A DNA stretch of 20,174 nt from Leptospiraceae bacterium UBA2033 (GCA_002333425.1 DDBL01000189.1:5115-25288); one strand, 5' to 3'. Numbered from the stretch's first letter, positions 1-6,673 are shown. The notes: a model not told the origin generated them from the sequence alone. Numbers and translations are program-made.

Positions 1-47
1 TATGCCTGAACTGTAAATTCAGGGATTCTATCATTGATTCTTGCCAT
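1..47 (-). CDS. Peroxiredoxin, AhpC type (5' end only)
   Basis: Only the first 15 codons plus two bases lie inside the window; the gene runs off the left edge. The visible protein is MARINDRIPEFTVQA followed by a codon beginning TA, probably Tyr. The pattern 'I-N-x-x-I-P-x-F-x-x-Q-A-Y' is the usual N-terminus of AhpC-type 2-Cys peroxiredoxins, which reduce hydrogen peroxide and organic peroxides in the cytoplasm with a peroxidatic Cys. That Cys would lie beyond the window, so the assignment rests on a short N-terminal match. The start is supported by AAAGGAGA (GGAG at 58-61 on the opposite strand, 10 nt before ATG) and by a strong promoter 30 nt further up. It lies 87 nt downstream of the antiporter gene on the same strand but has its own promoter. 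Confidence 0.6.
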   Translation of the reverse strand, partial: MARINDRIPEFTVQA

Positions 48-77
48 TTGTTTAAATCTCCTTTTTGATTTATTCTA

Positions 78-106
78 ATTATAGACACATCTTTCTGATT
101 TGTAAA
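78..106 (-). promoter_or_regulatory. Sigma70-type promoter of the peroxiredoxin gene
   Basis: Read on the minus strand, TTTACA (101-106) is followed after exactly 17 nt by a perfect TATAAT (78-83). The start of transcription would be near position 71, giving a leader of about 24 nt that contains the ribosome binding site. A PerR-box-like sequence (70-84) covers the -10 element. Confidence 0.7.
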
Positions 107-134
107 ATAAATTGCAACTATAATTTAATAGTTT

Positions 135-1892
135 TTATAAATGATGGAGATTTGTGGATTTTGATTCAAAAAGTAGCGTACTATTCTGGCGTATAATTTC
201 TTCTTGTTCTAAGATTAGGTTTTTCTCGATTCCGAATTTTTCAAGGAGGACTGAAAATATCTGAATGGAAGATTCAAATTCTTCTGTTACAACTAAGTCC
301 GCCCCTAGTTCTTTGATTTTATCTTGGTTTAATAAATATCTAGTTCTGACTAATATGAATATATCGGGTCTTAGTTTTTTCATGATCGACGTTGCTTCTT
401 TGACGGCTGTTTCATCGGAGATGGCTATCACAACTGCTTTGGCTTCAAAAAATCCAGCTCGGGTTAACGCTTCGTTATCCGTGCAGTCGCCGTAAAAAAT
501 GGGAATGTTATTTTTTTTTCCTTCTTTTACATTGTTCAAATTCATTTCTAATACACGAAATGGAATTTTAGTAGCCATTAAAACTTGACTTACATTTTTT
601 CCAATTACTCCAAATCCAAGAATTAAAACGTCAGGTGTTTCTGAAGTGGAGTCAGGTTGAGTAATTGAAGTTTTTTCTTTGTAGATAGATAATTTATGGA
701 GAGGTATAAAGCTAATAGCCGGTACTGCTCTCACTGCAAGTTTGGGGGCAAATGCAATCATCCCCGGTGCCAAGAGCATAGTAATCACCATTGCGGTTAA
801 TATGATTTGAAAAATGTCTAGTGTGATGATATTATTTTGCATCGCTGCACTTGCTAATACATACGAAAATTCTCCCACTTGCGCAAGAGCCATTCCTGCA
901 AGAATACTCACCTTGGTAGTGTTTCCCAAAATCAGAGATACAAAAGAAACAACAGCGCCCTTCACTAGTATTACGCCTAACGCTACAATAATATAAAGAT
1001 GAATAAATTCTATTTTGATATTAATCAAAAGTCCTAAGGACATAAAAAAAATTGCTGTAAATGCATCTCTAATTGGTTCAATCGTTTTAGCAACTTTATG
1101 ACTTTCATCTGAACCGGCAATCACTACACCTGCAATGAAAGCGCCTAACGCTAAGGACAAACCTGCCAGATGACTAAGGTACGCCGCCCCGAAACAAAGT
1201 GCGAGTCCACCGAGAACCCAAATTTCTTGGGCTTGTAAGTGTGAAATCATACGAAGTAATTTGGGTAGAAAAAATCTAAATCCACCAAAAATTCCTCCAC
1301 CAAGTAAAATCATAAGTCCAATTTCTTTTCCAATTTTACCAATTGATTTTGTATCACCAGGACTTAAAAAACTGACACCAATCATGAGAGGTACAATTGC
1401 AATATCTTGGAAAATCAAAATGCCAAGAGAAATCCTTCCATGTTCCCTGTTTAATTCATTTCTTTCTTTTAGAATTTTTAAACAAATAGGAGTGCTACTT
1501 ACGGCAAATACAATTCCATAAAAAATCGCTTTTTGAAATGGAATTTCGGACGTAACAAAAGGAGAGAGGAAAAACGTAATTAGCCCCAATGCGAAAATAG
1601 TAATAACTACTTGAAGTCCACCACCTACAAATACGATTCTCTTTAGTTTAGATAATTCAGCCAGAGAAAATTCAAGTCCGATAGTGAATAATAATAATAC
1701 AACGCCAAGTTCAGACAGGGAATTGATTACATCCATATCATCTACAATTCTAAAACCACTTGGACCTAAAACAACTCCAGTTAGAATAAGTCCTATTACA
1801 GATGGAATTTTAAATCTTTGAAATATAACGATAATTAAAATGGCTACTGTAATTAGTAATACCAAATCTGGTAAAAAATTCATCTCGTGCAT
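135..1892 (-). CDS. KefB/C-type cation:proton antiporter with TrkA-N domain
   Basis: An inner-membrane monovalent cation/proton antiporter of the CPA2 family (585 aa). Residues about 8-385 are hydrophobic with the family's membrane-helix pattern. Hallmarks are SSTPICLKIL and FQDIAIVPL (FQDI at 161-164), ALGAFIAGVVIAGS, FFMSLGLLINI and AQVGEFSYVL (338-342 region). A cytoplasmic TrkA-N/RCK nucleotide-binding domain follows, with the Rossmann motif GFGVIG at 426-431 and an acidic residue about 20 residues later (VLEMN). In KefB and KefC this domain gates transport in response to NAD(H) and glutathione adducts; the ligand here is unknown. No TrkA-C domain is visible after it. I start at 1892 (MHEMNF): AAGAGG lies 6 nt upstream of that ATG, whereas an ATG six codons earlier (1910) has no ribosome binding site. 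The transported ion (K+ or Na+) cannot be read from sequence. Confidence 0.88.
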   Translation of the reverse strand: MHEMNFLPDLVLLITVAILIIVIFQRFKIPSVIGLILTGVVLGPSGFRIVDDMDVINSLSELGVVLLLFTIGLEFSLAELSKLKRIVFVGGGLQVVITIFALGLITFFLSPFVTSEIPFQKAIFYGIVFAVSSTPICLKILKERNELNREHGRISLGILIFQDIAIVPLMIGVSFLSPGDTKSIGKIGKEIGLMILLGGGIFGGFRFFLPKLLRMISHLQAQEIWVLGGLALCFGAAYLSHLAGLSLALGAFIAGVVIAGSDESHKVAKTIEPIRDAFTAIFFMSLGLLINIKIEFIHLYIIVALGVILVKGAVVSFVSLILGNTTKVSILAGMALAQVGEFSYVLASAAMQNNIITLDIFQIILTAMVITMLLAPGMIAFAPKLAVRAVPAISFIPLHKLSIYKEKTSITQPDSTSETPDVLILGFGVIGKNVSQVLMATKIPFRVLEMNLNNVKEGKKNNIPIFYGDCTDNEALTRAGFFEAKAVVIAISDETAVKEATSIMKKLRPDIFILVRTRYLLNQDKIKELGADLVVTEEFESSIQIFSVLLEKFGIEKNLILEQEEIIRQNSTLLFESKSTNLHHL

Positions 1893-1972
1893 ATTGTTCC
1901 TCTTTTTCATTACAGAAATTAGGCAATATAAAGAAAGGAAAAAATACTAGAAAAAGAATAAGAGAAAAAAGA

Positions 1973-2005
1973 TTGACTCACTTACTCTAACTGCGAAGAG
2001 TAAGT
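1973..2005 (+). promoter_or_regulatory. -35-like element and 9-bp inverted repeat upstream of the Spo0M-like gene
   Basis: TTGACT (1973-1978) is a good -35 match. It is followed at once by a perfect 9-bp inverted repeat, ACTTACTCT (1980-1988) and AGAGTAAGT (1997-2005), around an 8-nt loop. A clear -10 is not visible at the expected spacing (AAGAGT at 1996-2001 is poor). The palindrome sits where a repressor would block polymerase, or would form a hairpin in the leader just before AAAGGA and the ATG at 2027. Which of these applies cannot be told by eye. Confidence 0.4.
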
Positions 2006-2026
2006 TAAAAAAACAAAGGAATAACA

Positions 2027-2428
2027 ATGGGAATATTAGATTCATTAAAAGGTATGGTGGGGAAAGGTTCTCCAAAGGTAGAAGTCAAACTTTTAAAAAG
2101 CCAAGCAACAGTGCAAGAAAGTGTAAAAGGGATTGCTACTTTTACCGGAGGCGAATACCCAGTAGCCATTGATGCAGTAGTTTTATATATGCTCATGGTA
2201 GAAGATCTAAAGGAACAACAAAAAACAAAAGAATCTACCGATAAAGTAGGAACAATTACTTTTAATGATTACAAACTAGAGCCTAACGAAGTTATAACTC
2301 TTCCGTTTCAGCTTGTTATTCCTAAAGATAATTTAATTAGCTCAGCGGCTATCAAACATTTTGTGCAAGTCAAACTCGATATAAGCGGGCAAGATGTATT
2401 TGGCGTTTGCGAAATTAAAATAATATAG
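2027..2428 (+). CDS. Spo0M-like (arrestin-fold) protein
   Basis: A 133-aa soluble protein resembling the N-terminal arrestin-like beta-sandwich of Spo0M ('sporulation control protein'). It has a start helix MGILDSLKGMVGKG, the strand pattern KVEVKLLKSQATVQESVKGIATFTGG, a central IDAVVLYMLM strand, and a second half LEPNEVITLPFQLVIP. B. subtilis Spo0M is about 258 aa with two lobes, so this is roughly half-length. Spirochaetes do not sporulate, so the family name says little about function; a scaffold or membrane-adaptor role is a guess. AAAGGA precedes the ATG at suitable distance. It is first in a plus-strand group with the RNA ligase homologue (85-nt gap). Confidence 0.7.
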   Translation: MGILDSLKGMVGKGSPKVEVKLLKSQATVQESVKGIATFTGGEYPVAIDAVVLYMLMVEDLKEQQKTKESTDKVGTITFNDYKLEPNEVITLPFQLVIPKDNLISSAAIKHFVQVKLDISGQDVFGVCEIKII

Positions 2429-2436
2429 AAAATAAA

Positions 2437-2463
2437 TTGCTTAAAACGATTCGCTTTAAGCAA
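2437..2463 (+). repeat. 9-bp inverted repeat between the Spo0M-like and RNA ligase genes
   Basis: TTGCTTAAA (2437-2445) and TTTAAGCAA (2455-2463) form a perfect inverted repeat around a 9-nt loop. No U-run follows on the plus strand, so it is not a canonical terminator. A second, weaker hairpin (ACCTC around 2469-2473 with GAGGT at 2491-2495) lies between it and the AAGGAGG ribosome binding site of the next gene. Together they fill most of the 85-nt gap. Confidence 0.45.
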
Positions 2464-2513
2464 GATAGACCTCTCACGATGAAGCAGTTCGAGGTGACAG
2501 GTAAGGAGGAAAA

Positions 2514-3260
2514 ATGTTAAGTGATTTTCCGAAAGTAGAATGTCCGTTTGTGCGTAAAGTTTACAAAGTAAATCCAAGTGATTTTAAAAAATTCGGCTCT
2601 TCTCTTAAACTAAGAGAGCCTGCTGTCTACTTAGTCGAGCCAGAAATCAATGAAGGTTTTGATTGGGTGTTGAATGATCCAAATACTTTTGCAGTAGAAA
2701 AAGTAGATGGTTCCAATTTAGCAATTCGAATGGAAGGTGGGCGGCTAATGGAAGTGCAAAACCGTATGAACGTAATTGATCCTTTGCAAATTATGAAGGG
2801 AAATATTTATCATATTGAAGGAATTTTTCAAGCCATCGAAAAGGATTATTTAAAACCAGAAGGAATTCAATACGGAGAATCCTTAGGTCCCAAACTACAG
2901 GCTAATCCATATAAACTCCCACATCACCTCTGGTATCCATTTTCCAAAGCAAAAGAGTCACTTCGCTACAAATCTTTTGAGAAACACCCAAAAGGTTATT
3001 GGGAGTTTAGCGAATGGTTCAGGCTTTTTCTAAAAAGCCTATTCTATTGTCGCTTTCATAAAATTCCAATCTCTGATATGGCAACTAACGTCGAAGTTCC
3101 TTTTGCAGAGGGAGTAGTGTTTTATAATGGCGACAAGATAGCCAAATTAAGAAGAGATATGTGGTATTGGCATTACTGCGAAAAAGTAGAAATTTATGAT
3201 TTAAGTGAGGCTACTCTTGCTAATGCGAAACAGCTTGGGATTAGTGTGAAGGGGTATTAG
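2514..3260 (+). CDS. RNA ligase family nucleotidyltransferase
   Basis: A 248-aa protein with the ordered motifs of the covalent nucleotidyltransferase superfamily (RNA ligases, DNA ligases, mRNA capping enzymes). Motif I is KVDGSN with the predicted AMP-accepting Lys63. An NR pair follows (VQNRMN, Arg84), then YGESLGPKLQANPY at 120-133 (motif III/IIIa region), FAEGVVF at 197-203 (motif IV) and KIAKLRRD at 208-215 (motif V). GExxGPKxQxNPY resembles RNA ligase family proteins of the Rnl/PF09414 type. Such enzymes adenylate themselves with ATP and seal 5'-phosphate/3'-hydroxyl RNA ends. It has little room for extra domains, so it looks like a bare catalytic core. AAGGAGG lies 4 nt before the ATG. 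No partner such as a polynucleotide kinase or nuclease is adjacent, so the substrate is unknown. Confidence 0.72.
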   Translation: MLSDFPKVECPFVRKVYKVNPSDFKKFGSSLKLREPAVYLVEPEINEGFDWVLNDPNTFAVEKVDGSNLAIRMEGGRLMEVQNRMNVIDPLQIMKGNIYHIEGIFQAIEKDYLKPEGIQYGESLGPKLQANPYKLPHHLWYPFSKAKESLRYKSFEKHPKGYWEFSEWFRLFLKSLFYCRFHKIPISDMATNVEVPFAEGVVFYNGDKIAKLRRDMWYWHYCEKVEIYDLSEATLANAKQLGISVKGY

Positions 3261-3275
3261 ACTGGGACAGCAACA

Positions 3276-3335
3276 GTGAAATCTATTTTCCTAATTATCC
3301 TTTTACCCCTTTTTCTTTTAGCGGACGATTCGTAG
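3276..3335 (+). pseudogene. Severed signal peptide in frame with the following gene
   Basis: Fifteen nt after the RNA ligase stop, a GTG opens a 19-codon frame, MKSIFLIILLPLFLLADDS, ended by TAG at 3333-3335. It has a Lys followed by an unbroken hydrophobic stretch and a plausible signal-peptidase site before Asp-Asp. It is in the same frame as the ORF that starts at 3345, and only TAG-GAT-AAT-ACA separates them. The simplest reading is one secreted-protein gene (3276-3692) with an amber codon just after the signal sequence. A GGGA lies about 8 nt before the GTG, which is a weak ribosome binding site. There is no Cys, so this is not a lipoprotein signal. Confidence 0.6.
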
Positions 3336-3344
3336 GATAATACA

Positions 3345-3692
3345 ATGCAATTTTTAGCAGGCAAATACCTGTTAATCGGTCAAAAGCCGGATTCCAAAGA
3401 AACTTATTCTGGAACTATTTCGTTTAGTTTTGATGAAAAGAAAAAGATTTTAAAATTTAAACGTATTGTAAATGGAAAGAATACAAGCGGCACTGCAAAA
3501 ATCGAAAAGGCGCTGGCGGGGGAAGCGGAGGTTCTAAGGCTGCGATTTGTGGAAAATAAAAAAGAATACGAAGGCACTTTTTTATGGCGATCGGATTTGG
3601 ATAATTATGGAAGGCTTTCTGGTTATATTTATCTAAAAAATAATTCTACAAAATCCCCTGGACTAGAAGCTTATTTTATTCAGCAAGATTAA
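3345..3692 (+). CDS. Small beta-rich hypothetical protein (mature part of an interrupted secreted protein)
   Basis: I do not recognise this 115-aa protein. It is rich in alternating hydrophobic and polar stretches with aromatic residues (YSGTISFSF, YEGTFLWRSD, LSGYIYLKN, LEAYFIQ), which suggests an all-beta, lipocalin-like barrel; that is inference. As written it begins MQFLAGKYLLIGQKP and has no export signal. However, an in-frame signal peptide ends 9 nt upstream at an amber codon. AGGA (3334-3337) lies 7 nt before the ATG, so a leaderless cytoplasmic product could still be made. Its stop is 3 nt from the stop of the converging HD-GYP gene, with no terminator between them. Confidence 0.55.
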   Translation: MQFLAGKYLLIGQKPDSKETYSGTISFSFDEKKKILKFKRIVNGKNTSGTAKIEKALAGEAEVLRLRFVENKKEYEGTFLWRSDLDNYGRLSGYIYLKNNSTKSPGLEAYFIQQD

Positions 3693-3695
3693 GTT

Positions 3696-4892
3696 TTACA
3701 AGCTCGTAGACTTAGTAAGATTTACCCGTAAACTATCACCATCTAGTTCGGTCACTTTAACACCGCGTTTTATGACACGAGTTTTATCTTCTTTGATATT
3801 GATACGAATTGGTTTTCGTAGACGACTATTTTTTCCATCGGTTAGGAGTTGAACAATAATATCTGCTCCGTCAGGATTAGTTTTATAATGCAAAATTTGT
3901 GCTAGTTCATTGGTTGAAAGTAATACGAGCGAACCTTTGCTGAGATGACTTTTTGCTGCTAGGGAATTTTGAATATCGCTAATGAATTTATCTGCAATAC
4001 GAGGGGCGAAGTGAGTTCCTGTGTATGTTTCAATTACTTGAATTGACTCTTCAGGAGAGAAGGCAGGTTTGTAAGATCGCACTGTGGTTAACGCGTCGTA
4101 AACGTCAGCGAGTGCGACTATTACAGAGTAGTCGTCAAGTTTGTCACCAGAAATTCCAAGTGGATAACCTTTACCGTCGAAACGTTCATGGTGCTCATAA
4201 GCCATGTTTACAATTCGGGGATTTAGATTTTTATCTAGCTTCATGATTCTATACGAGTGAGAAGGGTGGGATTTCATGATTCGTTTTTCTTCTTCTGATA
4301 GAACCGTTGTTTTGTTAATTAGGTTTGCGGGAATTGCAATCTTTCCTATATCGTGTAAAAAACCACCAAGTCCAATGAGTTCTACTTCCTCATCCGGATA
4401 ACCCATCTTTTGCGCTAGAGCAAGGGAAATAATTCCTACGTTGATAGAATGGCAAAATGTGTAGTCGTCGTGGTTTTTTATGTCTAGTAGATTGATTAGG
4501 GCAGAGGGGTTACTCTTGATTTGCTCGTAAATGGCGTAGATGGAATGTTTGCAGGAATTAAAATCAATCGAATCATTTCCGTTGAGTAGATTAAAAGTGA
4601 TATTTCGAAAACTCGCAATTGAATTTTTTACAACTTCTTTTGTAATTCCACCGTAGTGAAATCCATCTACAATTTTTTCAAGGAATTCTTCTTCTCGTTT
4701 TTCATTGTCTGTAATCTTTGTTTTTTCTTTTAACGGGAAAAAATCGACCGTCTGGATTTTCTCTGCTTTTAGTTTTCGTAAAACATCTTTTGTGAATACA
4801 GTTCGATTCGGAAAAAGTACAGCTCCATCAATGCTCGTCACTTTTCCATCTAAAATCGTTCCCGCCTTTAATTTATCTAACTGTATTTTCAT
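3696..4892 (-). CDS. HD-GYP domain protein, putative c-di-GMP phosphodiesterase
   Basis: A 398-aa cytoplasmic protein without membrane segments. An N-terminal region of about 130 residues, similar to the leader domains found before many HD-GYP domains, precedes the HD-GYP core. The core shows the metal-binding HDIGK (His180-Asp181) and HHERFDGKGYP (234-244) with an intact GYP signature, then ALADVYDALT. This family hydrolyses cyclic di-GMP to pGpG or GMP with a bi- or tri-nuclear metal centre. All visible key residues are present, so it is probably active. The last 80 residues may form a small PilZ-like or beta domain, but I cannot name it. The start is uncertain: ATG at 4892 (MKIQLDKLKAG) has no clear ribosome binding site, and an in-frame GTG at 4913 lies inside a dispersed repeat. 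I prefer 4892 because the protein from there looks family-like. Confidence 0.87.
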   Translation of the reverse strand: MKIQLDKLKAGTILDGKVTSIDGAVLFPNRTVFTKDVLRKLKAEKIQTVDFFPLKEKTKITDNEKREEEFLEKIVDGFHYGGITKEVVKNSIASFRNITFNLLNGNDSIDFNSCKHSIYAIYEQIKSNPSALINLLDIKNHDDYTFCHSINVGIISLALAQKMGYPDEEVELIGLGGFLHDIGKIAIPANLINKTTVLSEEEKRIMKSHPSHSYRIMKLDKNLNPRIVNMAYEHHERFDGKGYPLGISGDKLDDYSVIVALADVYDALTTVRSYKPAFSPEESIQVIETYTGTHFAPRIADKFISDIQNSLAAKSHLSKGSLVLLSTNELAQILHYKTNPDGADIIVQLLTDGKNSRLRKPIRINIKEDKTRVIKRGVKVTELDGDSLRVNLTKSTSL

Positions 4893-4908
4893 ATAAGAGG
4901 ATTTTTTT

Positions 4909-5113
4909 GCCACGGAGGCACAGAGGCACAGAGTTTTTTTCTGGCTATTGGATTATAATTAAGTTTCATTCGCATTTTTAAATTTTGAAAAAGTTTTGGT
5001 CTTTTGTATTTTTTTCAATTCAGAAATAAAACCACATCACGCATCTCTCTGGCTAAAACTTCTGCTAAACCGACTGAACCACCACACTCTCTGTGTCTCC
5101 GTGCCTCTGCGGC
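4909..5113. repeat. 205-bp element with 25-nt terminal inverted repeats (GCCACGGAGGCACAGAG family)
   Basis: The 25 nt at 4909-4933 and the reverse complement of 5089-5113 match at 21 of 25 positions, and all four differences are transitions. Both are copies of the 'GCC-rCrGAGGCACrGAGrCACAGAG' type sequence, a dispersed intergenic repeat I recall from several bacterial phyla. The interior is AT-rich with no ORF of note, so the element is MITE-like, or alternatively a long stem-loop. It fills most of the gap between the HD-GYP gene and the tRNAs. A minus-strand TATAAT (4952-4957) inside it could serve the HD-GYP gene but lacks a good -35. Confidence 0.6.
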
Positions 5114-5269
5114 AAAGAAACTTGTTTTTAAGTAGTTTTTCAACTTAACCAACATGATTTAAAAAACAAGGATTTTTTATTCCATAATGTACTGAATCAG
5201 TTGACTTTAAACCCGTATCAAAAAAAGTGATATTTCTGGCTATTAATAGCATAAGAGAAGGACAATTTT
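5114..5269 (+). other. AT-rich upstream region of the tRNA/secE operon
   Basis: No gene is visible. CTTGTTTTTAA (5121-5131) and TTAAAAAACAAG (5159-5170) form an imperfect inverted repeat followed by a T-rich stretch. TTGACT at 5201-5206 is -35-like but has no -10 at proper spacing. A perfect 12-bp palindrome, GCTATTAATAGC (5239-5250), lies 20 nt before the first tRNA and contains the -10-like TATTAA. A promoter for the stable RNA/ribosomal operon must be here or just upstream, but I cannot place it with confidence. Confidence 0.35.
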
Positions 5270-5341
<72 letters not shown>

Positions 5342-5356
5342 TAGTAGCCTGAATTT

Positions 5357-5430
<74 letters not shown>

Positions 5431-5459
5431 AATGGCAAGAAGAGTTAAAAGTAATTATT

Positions 5460-5648
5460 ATGAAAGCAATAACATTTTTACAAGAGTGTAGAGCAGAACT
5501 GCAAAAAGTACAATGGCCTTCTAGGGAAGAAGTTATCAACTCTACGATGGTTGTTTTAGGAACAGTGGTAGTATTTTCAATGTTTCTTTTTATATCTGAC
5601 TCTCTATTTGTAAGGCTCCTCAAGTGGTTTTGGAGTCTTTCGGGTTAA
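5460..5648 (+). CDS. secE: Preprotein translocase subunit SecE
   Basis: A 62-aa single-span SecE. The family signature FLQECRAELQKVQWPSREEV (amphipathic cytoplasmic helix) is followed by one membrane segment, VVLGTVVVFSMFLFISDSLF (about residues 31-50). SecE clamps the two halves of SecY in the export channel. The short one-helix form is usual outside the gammaproteobacteria. The ribosome binding site is weak (AAGAAGAG about 15 nt upstream). It is placed between tRNA-Trp and nusG, as in most bacteria. Confidence 0.95.
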   Translation: MKAITFLQECRAELQKVQWPSREEVINSTMVVLGTVVVFSMFLFISDSLFVRLLKWFWSLSG

Positions 5649-5662
5649 TAGGTTTAGAAATT

Positions 5663-6196
5663 ATGGCAATTAAGTGGTACGCATTACAAGTTTATTCTGG
5701 TCATGAAAATAAAGTCAAGACCAACATCGAAAAGATGGTAGCCCAACATTCTTTAGAGGAAAAGATCACCCAGATCAAAATTCCTACTATGGAAGTCGCA
5801 GAAATGCGAAATGGCAAAAAAACCATCACAAAGAAAAAACTTATGCCGGGTTATGTTCTAATTGAAATGGACATGGATCCAGACACACAGTTTAGAGTGC
5901 AAAATTTACCTTCTGTGTCTACATTTGTAGGTAATAAAGTTCCCGAACCACTTACTTTAGAGGAGATTAAAAATCTCTTCAATGAAATGGGTGATGTTAA
6001 ATCAGAAGAGCCATCTAAACCAAGGTTATTATTCAATGTGGGAGAAACTCTCAAAATTGTGGATGGACCTTTTGCGAATTTCAGTGGAGTCGTCGATGAG
6101 ATTTTTCCTGATAAGGGAAGACTTCGCGTGAAGGTAGAGATATTTGGACGATCTACCCCAGTAGAATTGGATTTTTTACAAGTAGGAAAAAGTTAA
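5663..6196 (+). CDS. nusG: Transcription termination/antitermination factor NusG
   Basis: A 177-aa NusG. The N-terminal NGN domain begins MAIKWYALQVYSGHENKVK, with KKLMPGYVLIEMDM and VSTFVG in the polymerase-binding face. The C-terminal KOW domain is VDGPFANFSGVVDEI followed by GRLRVKVEIFGRSTPVELDF. NusG binds the RpoC clamp helices and links polymerase to Rho or the ribosome. The frame is open back into secE, but the family N-terminus fixes the start at 5663, 14 nt after the secE stop. Confidence 0.96.
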   Translation: MAIKWYALQVYSGHENKVKTNIEKMVAQHSLEEKITQIKIPTMEVAEMRNGKKTITKKKLMPGYVLIEMDMDPDTQFRVQNLPSVSTFVGNKVPEPLTLEEIKNLFNEMGDVKSEEPSKPRLLFNVGETLKIVDGPFANFSGVVDEIFPDKGRLRVKVEIFGRSTPVELDFLQVGKS

Positions 6197-6226
6197 AATT
6201 TATTTTAAGTAAGGATTTCTATTAAA

Positions 6227-6655
6227 ATGGCAGCTAAAAAATTTGTTAAACAGATTAAATTACAAGTAGAGGCAGGAAAAGCAAATCCAGCCCCTCCTGT
6301 TGGACCAGCATTAGGTCAAGCAGGTCTGAACATCATGGAATTTTGTAAACAATTCAATGAGAAAACGAAAACACAAATTGGAATGAAACTTCCGGTTGTA
6401 ATCAGTGTATTCAGTGATAAAAGTTTTACATTCGTAACCAAATCTCCACCGGCTGCTCTTTTAGTAAAAAAAGCAATCGGAATTGAATCTGGTTCTGGAA
6501 CTCCTCACGTTACAAAAGTAGGAACCATTACTCGAAAACAATTAGAAGAAATTGCAAAAACCAAACAAGCAGATTTAAACGCAAATGATTTGGATGCAGC
6601 AGTAAACATTATAGCTGGGACATGCCGATCTATGGGCGTGACTGTAGCAGGTTAA
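6227..6655 (+). CDS. rplK: 50S ribosomal protein L11
   Basis: 142 aa, standard length. It starts MAAKKFVKQIKLQVEAGKANPAPPVGPALGQ, with the thiostrepton-region PxPPVGPALGQxGxNIMEFCK pattern, and ends with the rRNA-binding domain GTITRKQLEEIAKTKQ...GTCRSMGVTV. It forms the GTPase-associated centre with 23S rRNA and L10/L12. AAGGA lies about 11 nt before the ATG. It is the first ribosomal gene of the block, 30 nt after nusG. Confidence 0.97.
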   Translation: MAAKKFVKQIKLQVEAGKANPAPPVGPALGQAGLNIMEFCKQFNEKTKTQIGMKLPVVISVFSDKSFTFVTKSPPAALLVKKAIGIESGSGTPHVTKVGTITRKQLEEIAKTKQADLNANDLDAAVNIIAGTCRSMGVTVAG

Positions 6656-6673
6656 TTTTAAAAAGAGGCACTT

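Noticed and set aside
5121..5180. Imperfect inverted repeat CTTGTTTTTAA/TTAAAAAACAAG followed by T-rich DNA, as a terminator
   Set aside because: The stem is nearly all A-T and there is no upstream plus-strand gene for it to terminate, so it is not called.
5624..5662. Upstream ATG for nusG overlapping secE
   Set aside because: The 13 extra residues are unlike any NusG N-terminus; MAIKWYALQVYSG at 5663 is the normal start.
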